A stretch of DNA of 64,000 bases from contig NZ_JAEHHL010000005.1 of assembly GCF_016623495.1 (NCBI RefSeq), forward strand, positions 62,001-126,000. Reading direction: 5' to 3'. The stretch is from Thermohalobaculum xanthum (lineage in GTDB: Bacteria > Pseudomonadota > Alphaproteobacteria > Rhodobacterales > Rhodobacteraceae). Below the pieces are notes generated by a model. That model had not been told where the DNA came from. It was given only the letters and a program-made list of their open reading frames with translations, and made no database searches. Within the stretch, counting starts at the first letter, position 1; each line of letters begins with the position of its first letter. A program made the position numbers and the translations under genes. Shown here piece after piece: positions 28,146 through 35,621 of this stretch.

Positions 28146-28160
28146 GTTCTTGATATGTTC
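28146..28160 (-). promoter_or_regulatory. LexA (SOS) box upstream of dnaE2
   Basis: GTTC (28146-28149), seven bases, GTTC (28157-28160) is an exact match to the alphaproteobacterial LexA direct-repeat box GTTC-N7-GTTC. It touches the dnaE2 ATG at 28145, so it covers the ribosome-site region and predicts SOS control of the gene. Confidence 0.8.
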
Positions 28161-28205
28161 TATTCCCGCCGAGTCGGCAACGGCCGGTTGTCGTGGCGGC
28201 TGCCA

Positions 28206-28221
28206 AGGGGCGAAAGCCCCT
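28206..28221. other. GNRA-loop hairpin in dnaE2 leader
   Basis: AGGGGC (28206-28211) and GCCCCT (28216-28221) form a perfect stem closed by GAAA. Read from the minus strand it lies 60-75 bases upstream of the dnaE2 ATG, with TTTC as the loop. It may be a leader structure. Confidence 0.45.
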
Positions 28222-28285
28222 ACCAGCTCATGGTGGTGGACCCACATGCATGGTTGTTGCATGGAGAAAGGCGAAGCTGCTCTCC

Positions 28286-28333
28286 GTAAAACATTTATAT
28301 ATCAATTATTTAAGTACAGTTTCACGCGTGAAA
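28286..28333 (-). promoter_or_regulatory. composite element: palindrome TTTCACGCGTGAAA + N14 + TTGATATATAAA (copy 1)
   Basis: A perfect 14-bp palindrome at 28320-28333 is followed, on the minus strand, by 14 bases and then TTGATATATAAATG. The same palindrome, spacer length and a similar AT-rich segment occur at 59063-59104. It lies about 175 bases upstream of dnaE2 in an AT-rich island. The protein that binds is unknown. Confidence 0.55.
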
Positions 28334-28666
28334 GCAGTCCCGGCGCCGGGCGCGTGGCGAGGTGACGTCTGCGGGAGGGAATTGCGCCCCGCCAAGAGGG
28401 GGATCCGGCGGGGCGCAATCGGCATCGCCGCCCGGCGGTGTCCGGGCCGTAATGTGCCCGGAAGGCCGGTGGACCACATCGGGCGCAACCCCTTGTCCCG
28501 ACAGCCACCCTGCGCACCGCGGGGGGCGGCGCCTCGGGCGTTCCGGCGGGCGGGAGACCGGGGCGCCTGCGCCCTCGTACCGTGCCGATACCGTGTCTTG
28601 AAGATTACCCGTCCCGCCGCCCGAGTCTTTGACCCCCGTCAAGAATCCGGCCGGGGTGGGCGCGCC
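28334..28666. other. 333-bp GC-rich interval, no gene seen
   Basis: The interval lies between the composite element and the 3' end of the transporter gene. I see no coding signature on either strand. Its last 23 bases (28644-28666), directly after the transporter stop codon, duplicate a stretch found at the 3' end of midA (11718-11740). Confidence 0.4.
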
Positions 28667-30067
28667 TCAGAGCACGGCCTGCAGCCCGACCCAGATCGAG
28701 AGCAGGACACCGCAGACCAGCGTGTAGCCGCCGTTCCATCTCAGCCCGACCGTGCGCGCGCTCACCTTGCCCAGCGCCCCGATCAGCAGCGTCGTTGCCG
28801 TGTAGGGCGAGCTTGCACCGCTCAGCGCCCAGCCGGCCGTGATCGCCACGATCACATCGGCCGGCGTGAGCCCCATCTGCGCCGCGGGCGGCAGGATCGG
28901 CGCGACCAGCGAGACCGAGAGGATCGGGTTCATGCCAAGCTGGCCTGTCAGCGGGATCAGCCAGACCAGGGCCACGAGGATCTGCCAGCCCGCCACGGCG
29001 TCAAGGTTCACGCCCGCCTCGCTGACGAGCGGCGCGACCAGCTGCGAGCCCAGCGTGCCGATGAAGCCCGCCATCAAGAGAAGCACCAGCTCGCCGCGAT
29101 AGGCGGGAAGATCGCGCCGCGAGTAGTCGAGCGCCCGTCGCGCGGCGGTCGCGAAAGGCCGGTGATCGAGGTTCTGGATCACGACCCAGCCGAGCGAGAG
29201 CAGCGGCACCACGACCATCACGACCCCCGTCGCGCGGATTCCGGTGGCGAGGTGAAGGCTGCCCACCGTGACCGCGATCACAGCAAGGAGCGCGAGCAGC
29301 GGCCAGAGGCTCGCCCAGCTGCCTTCCGGGCGCGTGCGTGGCGGGGGTGGGTGGCTCAGGCGCGGCTTGAAGATCGTGTCGAGCGCCCATCCGGTGCCCG
29401 CGAGGATCGCCGCGCTGACAAGGCAGGGGCCGACCGCCGCGGCCCAGGAGGCGCCGGGCACCAGCTTGGTCGAGATGGCCATGGCGAAGGCGAGTGGCGA
29501 CCAGCTCAGGGTAGAGACGAAGCCCCGCTGGATTGCGAGCAGCATGCGCCGGATCCGGTGGCCGCGGATCTCGGCATCGCGCTCGCGCGCGGCGTTCGCC
29601 TCGGCCAGGGTTCCCAGCAAGACCAGCGCGCCATAGTTCAGCAGCATGCCGAAGAGATGCCCACCCATTGTCAGCGCCGCATAGCGCCGGCCGGGCGGCT
29701 GATCGGACAGGAACCGCCCGCAGGTCTGGATCGATGCCGAGCTGGCCGAGGCGTTCCTGAGCGAGGCCAGTGCCGTGAAGAACGCGGCGATGAAGGCCGC
29801 CGTGTGCAGCGCCGTCGCCACCATCGCGAGCCAGTCGTCCCGTGTGGCGGCGGCGATGCCGGCAAGCGCGAGCGCCACCCCGACGAAGATCCGCCGCGTC
29901 CAACCGACATTCAGGCACAGCAGGGCGACGACCGGCAGCACCATCACCTCGGCGGCGCGGCCGAACAATGCGGGACCATGCCACTCGGTGGCCATCATCA
30001 GGCCAAGCAGCACCGCGAGCATGGCGCCGACAATGGCGTCGGTGCGGTGGGACGGGCCCGAGGTCAT
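28667..30067 (-). CDS. multi-pass membrane transporter (ion-transporter-superfamily-like)
   Basis: The protein has 466 residues with at least ten hydrophobic segments. The C-terminal region 'GQLGMNPILSVSLVAPILPPA' followed by 'WALSGASSPYTATTLLIGALG' resembles the paired re-entrant motifs of the IT superfamily (citrate/arsenite/Na-H type carriers). I cannot name the substrate. It follows the catabolic operon on the same strand but is separated from it by a terminator-like hairpin and 286 bases, so cotranscription is uncertain. Confidence 0.65.
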   Translation of the reverse strand: MTSGPSHRTDAIVGAMLAVLLGLMMATEWHGPALFGRAAEVMVLPVVALLCLNVGWTRRIFVGVALALAGIAAATRDDWLAMVATALHTAAFIAAFFTALASLRNASASSASIQTCGRFLSDQPPGRRYAALTMGGHLFGMLLNYGALVLLGTLAEANAARERDAEIRGHRIRRMLLAIQRGFVSTLSWSPLAFAMAISTKLVPGASWAAAVGPCLVSAAILAGTGWALDTIFKPRLSHPPPPRTRPEGSWASLWPLLALLAVIAVTVGSLHLATGIRATGVVMVVVPLLSLGWVVIQNLDHRPFATAARRALDYSRRDLPAYRGELVLLLMAGFIGTLGSQLVAPLVSEAGVNLDAVAGWQILVALVWLIPLTGQLGMNPILSVSLVAPILPPAAQMGLTPADVIVAITAGWALSGASSPYTATTLLIGALGKVSARTVGLRWNGGYTLVCGVLLSIWVGLQAVL

Positions 30068-30317
30068 TTCGCCGGCAGCGCGAAGGCGTGGCCGCGCCGG
30101 GCGCCGTCAGCATTGCAAGAAGATGGGGGCCGCATCACGCAGCGTCTCCGGCGCCGGGTCGAGGATCCACCCCACTTTTCGGATTGTGCCGGCGCAGGCA
30201 AGCAAGAATGACGAAAAGCAGCTTTCCGTTCCCGACCCGGCCGGCGCGCCGGGAGCGCTCTGCCGGGTGCGCCGCCGGCGCCATGCCGCCCGAGCACGAG
30301 GGGTCGGGCGTGGGGGT

Positions 30318-30347
30318 CGGGACGGGCCCTCGCGGGTGCCCGTCCCG
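30318..30347 (-). terminator. hairpin after the iron-ADH gene
   Basis: CGGGACGGGC (30318-30327) and GCCCGTCCCG (30338-30347) form a perfect 10-bp stem six bases beyond the alcohol dehydrogenase stop. It probably ends the seven-gene operon. No U-tract is present. Confidence 0.6.
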
Positions 30348-30353
30348 GATCGC

Positions 30354-31499
30354 TCACTTGCACTCGTCGTAGAGCCGGCGGGCTGCTTCGAGCGTGAGCT
30401 CGACCGGGTTTCCTCCGGCGGTGGGGTCGACGATCGCCATCTGCGCCATCTGGTCGAACTTCTCGGACCCGATGCCCATGGCGGTCAGGTTGGCCGGGAT
30501 GCCGAGCTGCGCCCGGGCCTGCATCACCCAGTCGTAGAACCCGTCGAAACCACCGGTGATCCCGAGATAGGCGGCCGCCCGCTCGATCTTCTCCTCGATC
30601 GCGGGTCGATTGAAGCGGAGCACCGGCGGCATCACCACCGCGTTGGTCGTGCCGTGATGGGTGTTGTAGAGGGCGCCGAGCGGATGGCTCAGCGAGTGGA
30701 TCGCGCCGAGACCCTTCTGGAAGGCGACCGCCCCCATCGCGGCAGCCGACATCATCTGCGCGCGCGCCTCGATGTCGGTGCCGTCGGCATATGCGCGGGG
30801 AAGGTATTCCTTCACGAGCCGCATTCCCTCCAGCGCGATGCCCTGGCTCATCGGGTGATAGAACGGGCTGCAATATGCTTCGAGGCAGTGCGCGAAGGCA
30901 TCCATGCCGGTGCCGGCGGTGATGGGCTTGGGCATACCGACCGTAAGCTCGGGATCCGCGATCACCACCGACGGCAGGATCTTCGGGTGGAAGATCACCT
31001 TCTTCACATGGGACTCGGAATTGGTGACGACGCCCGCGCGCCCAACTTCGGATCCCGTGCCCGCCGTCGTCGGGACGGCGATGTTGGGGGCGATGCGCGC
31101 GGCATCGGCACGCGTCCACCAGTCGCCGATGTCCTCGAAGTCCCAGACCGGCCGGCTCTGCCCGGCCTGGAAGGCCACGAGCTTGCCGAGATCGAGGCCC
31201 GAGCCGCCGCCGAAGGCGATCACCCCGTCATGCCCGCCGGCCTTGAAGGCCTCGATGCCGGCGGCGAGGTTCTTGTCGGTCGGGTTCGGGTCGACCTCCG
31301 GGAACATCGCGCGGCCAAGCCCCGCGCCATCGAGGATGTCGAGCGTTCTCGCCGTCACGGGAAGCGTCGCAAGGCCCCGGTCGGTTACCAGAAGCGGCCG
31401 CTTGATGCCGGCGGCGGCGCAGGCCTCGGGCAGTTCGGCGATGCGGCCGGCGCCAAAGCGGATGGCGGTCGGATAGGACCAGTTGGCCCGGAGGGTCAT
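30354..31499 (-). CDS. iron-containing alcohol dehydrogenase
   Basis: The protein has 381 residues and is a group III NAD(P)-dependent dehydrogenase. The nucleotide site 'GGGSGLDLGK' and 'TTAGTGSE' are present. The metal ligands appear as Asp and His in 'GMDAFAHCLEAY' and two histidines in 'IHSLSHPLGALYNTHHG'. The ATG at 31499 overlaps the stop of the aldehyde dehydrogenase (ATGA), so the two enzymes are made together. In this operon it would oxidise the hydroxyl of a gamma-glutamylated amino alcohol to the aldehyde (inference). Confidence 0.93.
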   Translation of the reverse strand: MTLRANWSYPTAIRFGAGRIAELPEACAAAGIKRPLLVTDRGLATLPVTARTLDILDGAGLGRAMFPEVDPNPTDKNLAAGIEAFKAGGHDGVIAFGGGSGLDLGKLVAFQAGQSRPVWDFEDIGDWWTRADAARIAPNIAVPTTAGTGSEVGRAGVVTNSESHVKKVIFHPKILPSVVIADPELTVGMPKPITAGTGMDAFAHCLEAYCSPFYHPMSQGIALEGMRLVKEYLPRAYADGTDIEARAQMMSAAAMGAVAFQKGLGAIHSLSHPLGALYNTHHGTTNAVVMPPVLRFNRPAIEEKIERAAAYLGITGGFDGFYDWVMQARAQLGIPANLTAMGIGSEKFDQMAQMAIVDPTAGGNPVELTLEAARRLYDECK

Positions 31500-32884
31500 G
31501 TCAGTGCCTTTCTCAGGTGGTAGGACTTGGGACGCGTCAGGTTGTGGAAGCCGATGACCGACAGCGCGCCGCCGCGCCCGGTGTCCTTGCATCCGGTCCA
31601 GCACAGCGCGGGGTCGAGATAGTCGGCACGGTTCATGAACACGGTTCCGGTCTCGAGCCGCCCTCCGATCCGGGCCGCGCGGTCAGCATTGGCCGTCCAG
31701 AGCGAGGCGGTGAGGCCGTAGGGCGAGTCGTTCATCAGGCTGATCGCCTCGTCATCGTCCGCCACCGGCATCACGCCGACCACGGGGCCGAAGCTCTCGT
31801 CGCGCATGACGCGCATCTGGTGGCTCACGCCGGTCAGGATCTGCGGCATCAGATAGGTGCCGCCGTCATCCTGCGGGAAGCGCGCGGGGTCGATCAGGGG
31901 GGTCGCGCCGGCCGCCACCGCCTCGGCCGTCTGGGCGCGCACCTCTGATGCGAAGCGGGCGTTGGCCATCGGCCCGAGGGTCGTCTCGGCGTCGAGCGGG
32001 CTGCCGAGCCTGAGGCGCGAGACGATCTCGACCGACTTGGCGACGAACTCGTCGAAGCGCGAGCGGTGGACATAGATGCGTTCGATGCCGCAGCAGCACT
32101 GGCCCGAATTGTACATCGCCCCGTCCATCAGCACGTCGGCCGCCCAGTCGATGTCGGCGTCCTCCATGACATAGCCGGGGTCCTTGCCGCCCAGCTCCAG
32201 CCCCAGCGGCGTGAAGGTGCCGGCCGCGGCGCGTTCGATCGCCCTGCCGCCATTCACCGAGCCGGTGAAGTTGATGAAGTCGAAGGCCCGCTCGGCGATC
32301 AGCGCCTCGGTGGTCAGGTGGTCGAGGAAGAGGTTGATGAAGACGTCTTGCGGAATGCCCGCCGAGGTGAAGGCACGCACCATGCGCTCGCCCGCCAGCA
32401 GGGTCTGCGTCGCGTGCTTGAGCACCACGGCATTGCCCGCGATCAGGGCCGGCGCGACCGTGTTGATCGCCGTCAGATAGGGATAGTTCCAGGGGGCGAT
32501 GACGAAGACGACACCATGCGGCTCCCGCTCGATGCGGCGCTCGAAACGGGCGGAGTTCTCGACCACCAGCGGCGCCAGCGCCTCGGCCGCGATCGAGCCC
32601 ATGTAGGCGGCGCGTTCGACGACGCCCCCGAACTCGCCGCCGTATCGCACCGGGCGCCCCATCATGTGCGCGAGTTCCGGCACGGCCTCGTCCTTCATGG
32701 CGACGAGGGCTTCGACACCGGCCTCGACCAGCGCGATGCGCTCGGCAAGCGGTCGGGCGGCCCATGCCTTCTGTGCCGATCGGACGCCAGCCACGGCACG
32801 TCGGGCGGCGGCCACGTCGGCGACGGGGCGTTCGGCGTAGACCGAGCCGTCGATGGGAGAGATGCATTTCAGGATGGTGGTCAT
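31496..32884 (-). CDS. aldehyde dehydrogenase family protein
   Basis: The protein has 462 residues. The NAD-binding and catalytic motifs are intact: 'FVIAPWNYPYLTAINTVAPAL', the general-base Glu in 'LELGGKDPGYV' and the nucleophile in the run of cysteines 'SGQCCCGIE'. The ATG at 32884 follows the glutamine-synthetase-like gene by 135 bases, and its stop overlaps the next start. It probably oxidises the aldehyde released by the adjacent alcohol dehydrogenase. The family alone does not fix the substrate. Confidence 0.93.
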   Translation of the reverse strand: MTTILKCISPIDGSVYAERPVADVAAARRAVAGVRSAQKAWAARPLAERIALVEAGVEALVAMKDEAVPELAHMMGRPVRYGGEFGGVVERAAYMGSIAAEALAPLVVENSARFERRIEREPHGVVFVIAPWNYPYLTAINTVAPALIAGNAVVLKHATQTLLAGERMVRAFTSAGIPQDVFINLFLDHLTTEALIAERAFDFINFTGSVNGGRAIERAAAGTFTPLGLELGGKDPGYVMEDADIDWAADVLMDGAMYNSGQCCCGIERIYVHRSRFDEFVAKSVEIVSRLRLGSPLDAETTLGPMANARFASEVRAQTAEAVAAGATPLIDPARFPQDDGGTYLMPQILTGVSHQMRVMRDESFGPVVGVMPVADDDEAISLMNDSPYGLTASLWTANADRAARIGGRLETGTVFMNRADYLDPALCWTGCKDTGRGGALSVIGFHNLTRPKSYHLRKALT

Positions 32885-33019
32885 GGCGCGTCGCGCTCCG
32901 TGGGGTTCTGGCACCGTGGGTCCGGTGCCGCGTTGAAATCCTGCTCGGCGTCCCCGGTCAAGACCGCCTTCTGACGCCAGGGCGCCGCGAGATCCGTTCG
33001 GCCCGCGGGGCGCGCGGTG

Positions 33020-34384
33020 TCAGGAGCGCTCGAAGCCGCGCGCGATCTCCCAGTCCGTGACGCGTCGGTCGTACTCGAACTGCTCCCACTTGGCCGCGTG
33101 GACGTAGTGGTCGACCACGTCGTCGCCCATGGCCGCGCGCAGCATGGCCGAGCCGTCGAGCGCGGCCGTCGCGTCGCGCAGGGTCCGCGGGATCTCGCGG
33201 CCCTCCCCGTGATAGGCGTCGCCGCTGAACGGGGCTTCGAGGTCGAGCTTCGCCTCGATCCCGGCGATCCCTGCCGCGAGTTGCGCAGCGATCGCGAGAT
33301 ACGGGTTGAGGTCCGCGCCGCCCACGCGGCACTCGACCCTGACGGCCCTGGTGTCGAGGCCGCAGATCCGGTAGCCCGCGGTCCGGTTGTCGGTCGACCA
33401 GACCGCCTTGGTGGGCGCGAAGGTCCCGACCATGAACCGCTTGTAGGAGTTGATGTTCGGCGCAAGGAAGAGCGTGAACTCGGTCGCATGCGTGAGCAGG
33501 CCGGCGAGATAGTTGCGCATCAGGGCCGACATCCCGTGCTCGGCCGACGGGTCATGGAACAGGGGCTGCCCCTCGTGTGACCAGAGCGACTGGTGCACGT
33601 GGCTCGAGCTGCCCGCGGCCTCGTAATCGTACTTCGCCATGAAGGTGGCGGCATGGCCCTTCGACCAGGCGATCTCCTTGATGCCGTTCTTCACCACGAC
33701 ATGGCGGTCGGCCATGGTCAGGGCGTCGGCGTAGCGGATGTTGATCTCCTCCTGCCCGGCCCAGGCCTCGCCCTTCGAATTCTCGACCGGCACATCCGCG
33801 CCGTTGAGGCCCAGGCGGATCGCCCGCATCACCTCTTCCTCCTTCGAGGTCTGGAAGATGTGATAGTCCTCGTTGTAGGGCGACACCGGCTCGAGACCGC
33901 GGTAGCCCTTGGCATGCGCCTGCTCGAAGCTGTCGCGGAACAGGTAGAATTCAAGCTCGGTCGCCGCCATCGCCCGCATGCCCATCGCCTCGAGCCGCGC
34001 GACCTGGCGCTTGAGCACCGAGCGCGGCGCATGGGGGATCAGCTCGTGGGTGTGGTGGTCGAGCGTGTCGCAGATCACCAGGGCGGTGCCCGGCAGCCAC
34101 GGCACCCGCCGCAGCGTCCCGAGATCGGGCTTGAGGACGTGGTCGCCGTAGCCCTTCTCCCAGCTCGCCGACCGGTAGCCCGGAACCGGCTCCATCTCCA
34201 TGTCGACGGTCAGGAGATAGTTGCAGGCATGGGTCTCCTCGACGGCGCTCTCCAGGAAGAACTCGGCCTGGAAGCGCTTGCCCATCAGGCGGCCCTGCAT
34301 GTCGACCTGTGCGGCGAGCACGGTATCGATCTCGCCCGCGGCCACCGCCGCTTTCAATTCGTCGAGGCTCAGCTTGCCTGGCAT
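33020..34384 (-). CDS. glutamine synthetase-like gamma-glutamyl-amine ligase (GlnA4/PuuA group)
   Basis: The protein has 454 residues with the glutamine synthetase fold: Glu-x-Glu metal motif in 'ATELEFYLF', 'AGQEEINIRY', the ammonia-site-like 'SSSHVHQSLW', and the ATP/glutamate region 'NRTAGYRI' with 'VECRVGGADLNPYLAIA'. It has no adenylylation loop typical of GlnA. The segments 'ACNYLLTVDMEME', 'GYGDHVLKPDLGTLRRVPW' and 'KRFQAEFFL' recall the group that couples glutamate to amines, including gamma-glutamylethanolamide synthetase, as I remember it. Context supports an amine substrate, not ammonia. Confidence 0.85.
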   Translation of the reverse strand: MPGKLSLDELKAAVAAGEIDTVLAAQVDMQGRLMGKRFQAEFFLESAVEETHACNYLLTVDMEMEPVPGYRSASWEKGYGDHVLKPDLGTLRRVPWLPGTALVICDTLDHHTHELIPHAPRSVLKRQVARLEAMGMRAMAATELEFYLFRDSFEQAHAKGYRGLEPVSPYNEDYHIFQTSKEEEVMRAIRLGLNGADVPVENSKGEAWAGQEEINIRYADALTMADRHVVVKNGIKEIAWSKGHAATFMAKYDYEAAGSSSHVHQSLWSHEGQPLFHDPSAEHGMSALMRNYLAGLLTHATEFTLFLAPNINSYKRFMVGTFAPTKAVWSTDNRTAGYRICGLDTRAVRVECRVGGADLNPYLAIAAQLAAGIAGIEAKLDLEAPFSGDAYHGEGREIPRTLRDATAALDGSAMLRAAMGDDVVDHYVHAAKWEQFEYDRRVTDWEIARGFERS

Positions 34385-34430
34385 GTGAACACCCTGGGTA
34401 TCGGATCGGTTGGTCGGCGTGATGCCGTGG

Positions 34431-34452
34431 CCTTCCCCGCGGGCGGGGAAGG
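34431..34452 (-). terminator. intercistronic hairpin after dctP (1)
   Basis: CCTTCCCCG (34431-34439) pairs with CGGGGAAGG (34444-34452) around a 4-nt loop. It lies between dctP and the glutamine-synthetase-like gene and may stabilise the binding-protein mRNA or attenuate read-through. Confidence 0.6.
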
Positions 34453-34463
34453 CAGGATATCGG

Positions 34464-34490
34464 CCCCCGCCCGCGTGGCGGGCGAGGGGG
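34464..34490 (-). terminator. intercistronic hairpin after dctP (2)
   Basis: CCCCCGCCCGC (34464-34474) pairs with 34478-34490 with one bulged A. It begins seven bases past the dctP stop codon and forms a tandem with the hairpin at 34431-34452. Confidence 0.6.
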
Positions 34491-34496
34491 CGGGGA

Positions 34497-35531
34497 TCAG
34501 GTGTAGCGGTAGGGGCGCCCCGCCTTCTCCATCGCAGCGTTGTAGTCCTTGAGGATCTGCACGACCTTGGCCTTGACCTCGGACTCGGCCGCGATCTCGT
34601 CCCAGAACTCGCGCGCCTTGCCCTCGACGACGGCCCATTCCTCGTCCGGAATGGTGGTCAGCTTCATCTTGGTGCCGTTGACGCGCAGCGCCGCCTCGCC
34701 GCCCCAGTACCACCACTGGCGATAGTAGTGCGAGCTGTCGAAGGTGACCTTCAGAAGCTCCTGCAGGTTCGCGGGCAGTTCGTTCCAGCGGTCCATGTTG
34801 GCGAAGAACGACCCGCACCAGGCGCCCGAGATGTTGTTGGTCAGGAACCAGTCGGTCACATCGGCCCAGCCGACCGTGTAGTCCTCGGTGATGCCCGACC
34901 AGGCGATACCGTCGAGCTCGCCCGTCTGGACGGCGACCTCGATGTCCTCCCAGGGCAGGGTGACGGGCACGACGCCGAACTGCGCGAGGAACCGGCCTGC
35001 CGTCGGGAAGGTGAAGACGCGCTTGCCCTCGAGGTCCTTGAGGCTGTTGATCGGGTCCTTGGTGGCGAAGTGGCAGGGGTCCCAGGCCCCGGCCGAGATG
35101 TGCTTGATCCCGACCTTCGAGTATTCGGCGTCCCAGATCTCGGCCAGGCCGTACTGGTTGAACAGCACCGGCACGTCGAGCGAGTAGCGCGAGGCGAAGG
35201 GGAAATAGCCGCCGAACACGGTCACCTCGGTCGGCGAGGCCATCGAGTCGTCGTCCGACTGCACCGCGTCGATGGTGCCGGTCTGCATGGCGCGGAACAG
35301 CTCGCCCGTCGGCACCAGCTGGTCGGCATAATAGAGCTCGATCTCCATCTGGCCGGCTGCGATCTTGTTGAAGCTGTCGATCGCGGGCTTGATCACGTGC
35401 TCGGCCAGCGCCGGCCCGGCATAGGTCTGCAGCCGCCAGCGGATCGGCGATTGCCCGTGGACGGCAGGCGCGGCCAGCGTCGCGGCCCCGGCGGCGCCTG
35501 CGCCGGCGATGAACTTGCGTCTCGTGGTCAT
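34497..35531 (-). CDS. dctP: TRAP transporter substrate-binding protein, DctP family
   Basis: The protein has 344 residues and starts with a twin-arginine signal (MTTRRKFIAGAGAAGAATLAAPAVHG), so it is exported folded to the periplasm. The DctP fold shows 'LAEHVIKPAIDSFNKIAAGQMEIELYYADQ', 'KDLEGKRVFTFPTAGRFLAQFG' and a tryptophan-rich 'YYRQWWYWGG' near the C-terminus. The ligand is unknown; TRAP proteins usually bind carboxylates, so an amino-alcohol ligand would be atypical. It lies after dctM, and tandem hairpins follow it. Confidence 0.92.
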   Translation of the reverse strand: MTTRRKFIAGAGAAGAATLAAPAVHGQSPIRWRLQTYAGPALAEHVIKPAIDSFNKIAAGQMEIELYYADQLVPTGELFRAMQTGTIDAVQSDDDSMASPTEVTVFGGYFPFASRYSLDVPVLFNQYGLAEIWDAEYSKVGIKHISAGAWDPCHFATKDPINSLKDLEGKRVFTFPTAGRFLAQFGVVPVTLPWEDIEVAVQTGELDGIAWSGITEDYTVGWADVTDWFLTNNISGAWCGSFFANMDRWNELPANLQELLKVTFDSSHYYRQWWYWGGEAALRVNGTKMKLTTIPDEEWAVVEGKAREFWDEIAAESEVKAKVVQILKDYNAAMEKAGRPYRYT

Positions 35532-35621
35532 GGTCTCAACCTCCGTTCTGTCATTTGCGGGCCCTCGCCCGTTTCCTCGTCCCGGTCTGTGCCGGGTTAT
35601 GCGCTCCTGTCGGAGTTCTGG

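Noticed and set aside
24627-28262. DnaE2 start at 28262
   Set aside because: It would place a LexA box inside the coding sequence and add 39 unusual residues; kept only as an alternative.
28193-30211. Long plus-strand open frame across the transporter gene
   Set aside because: The minus-strand transporter has clear membrane helices; the plus frame is Arg/Gln-rich with no motif.
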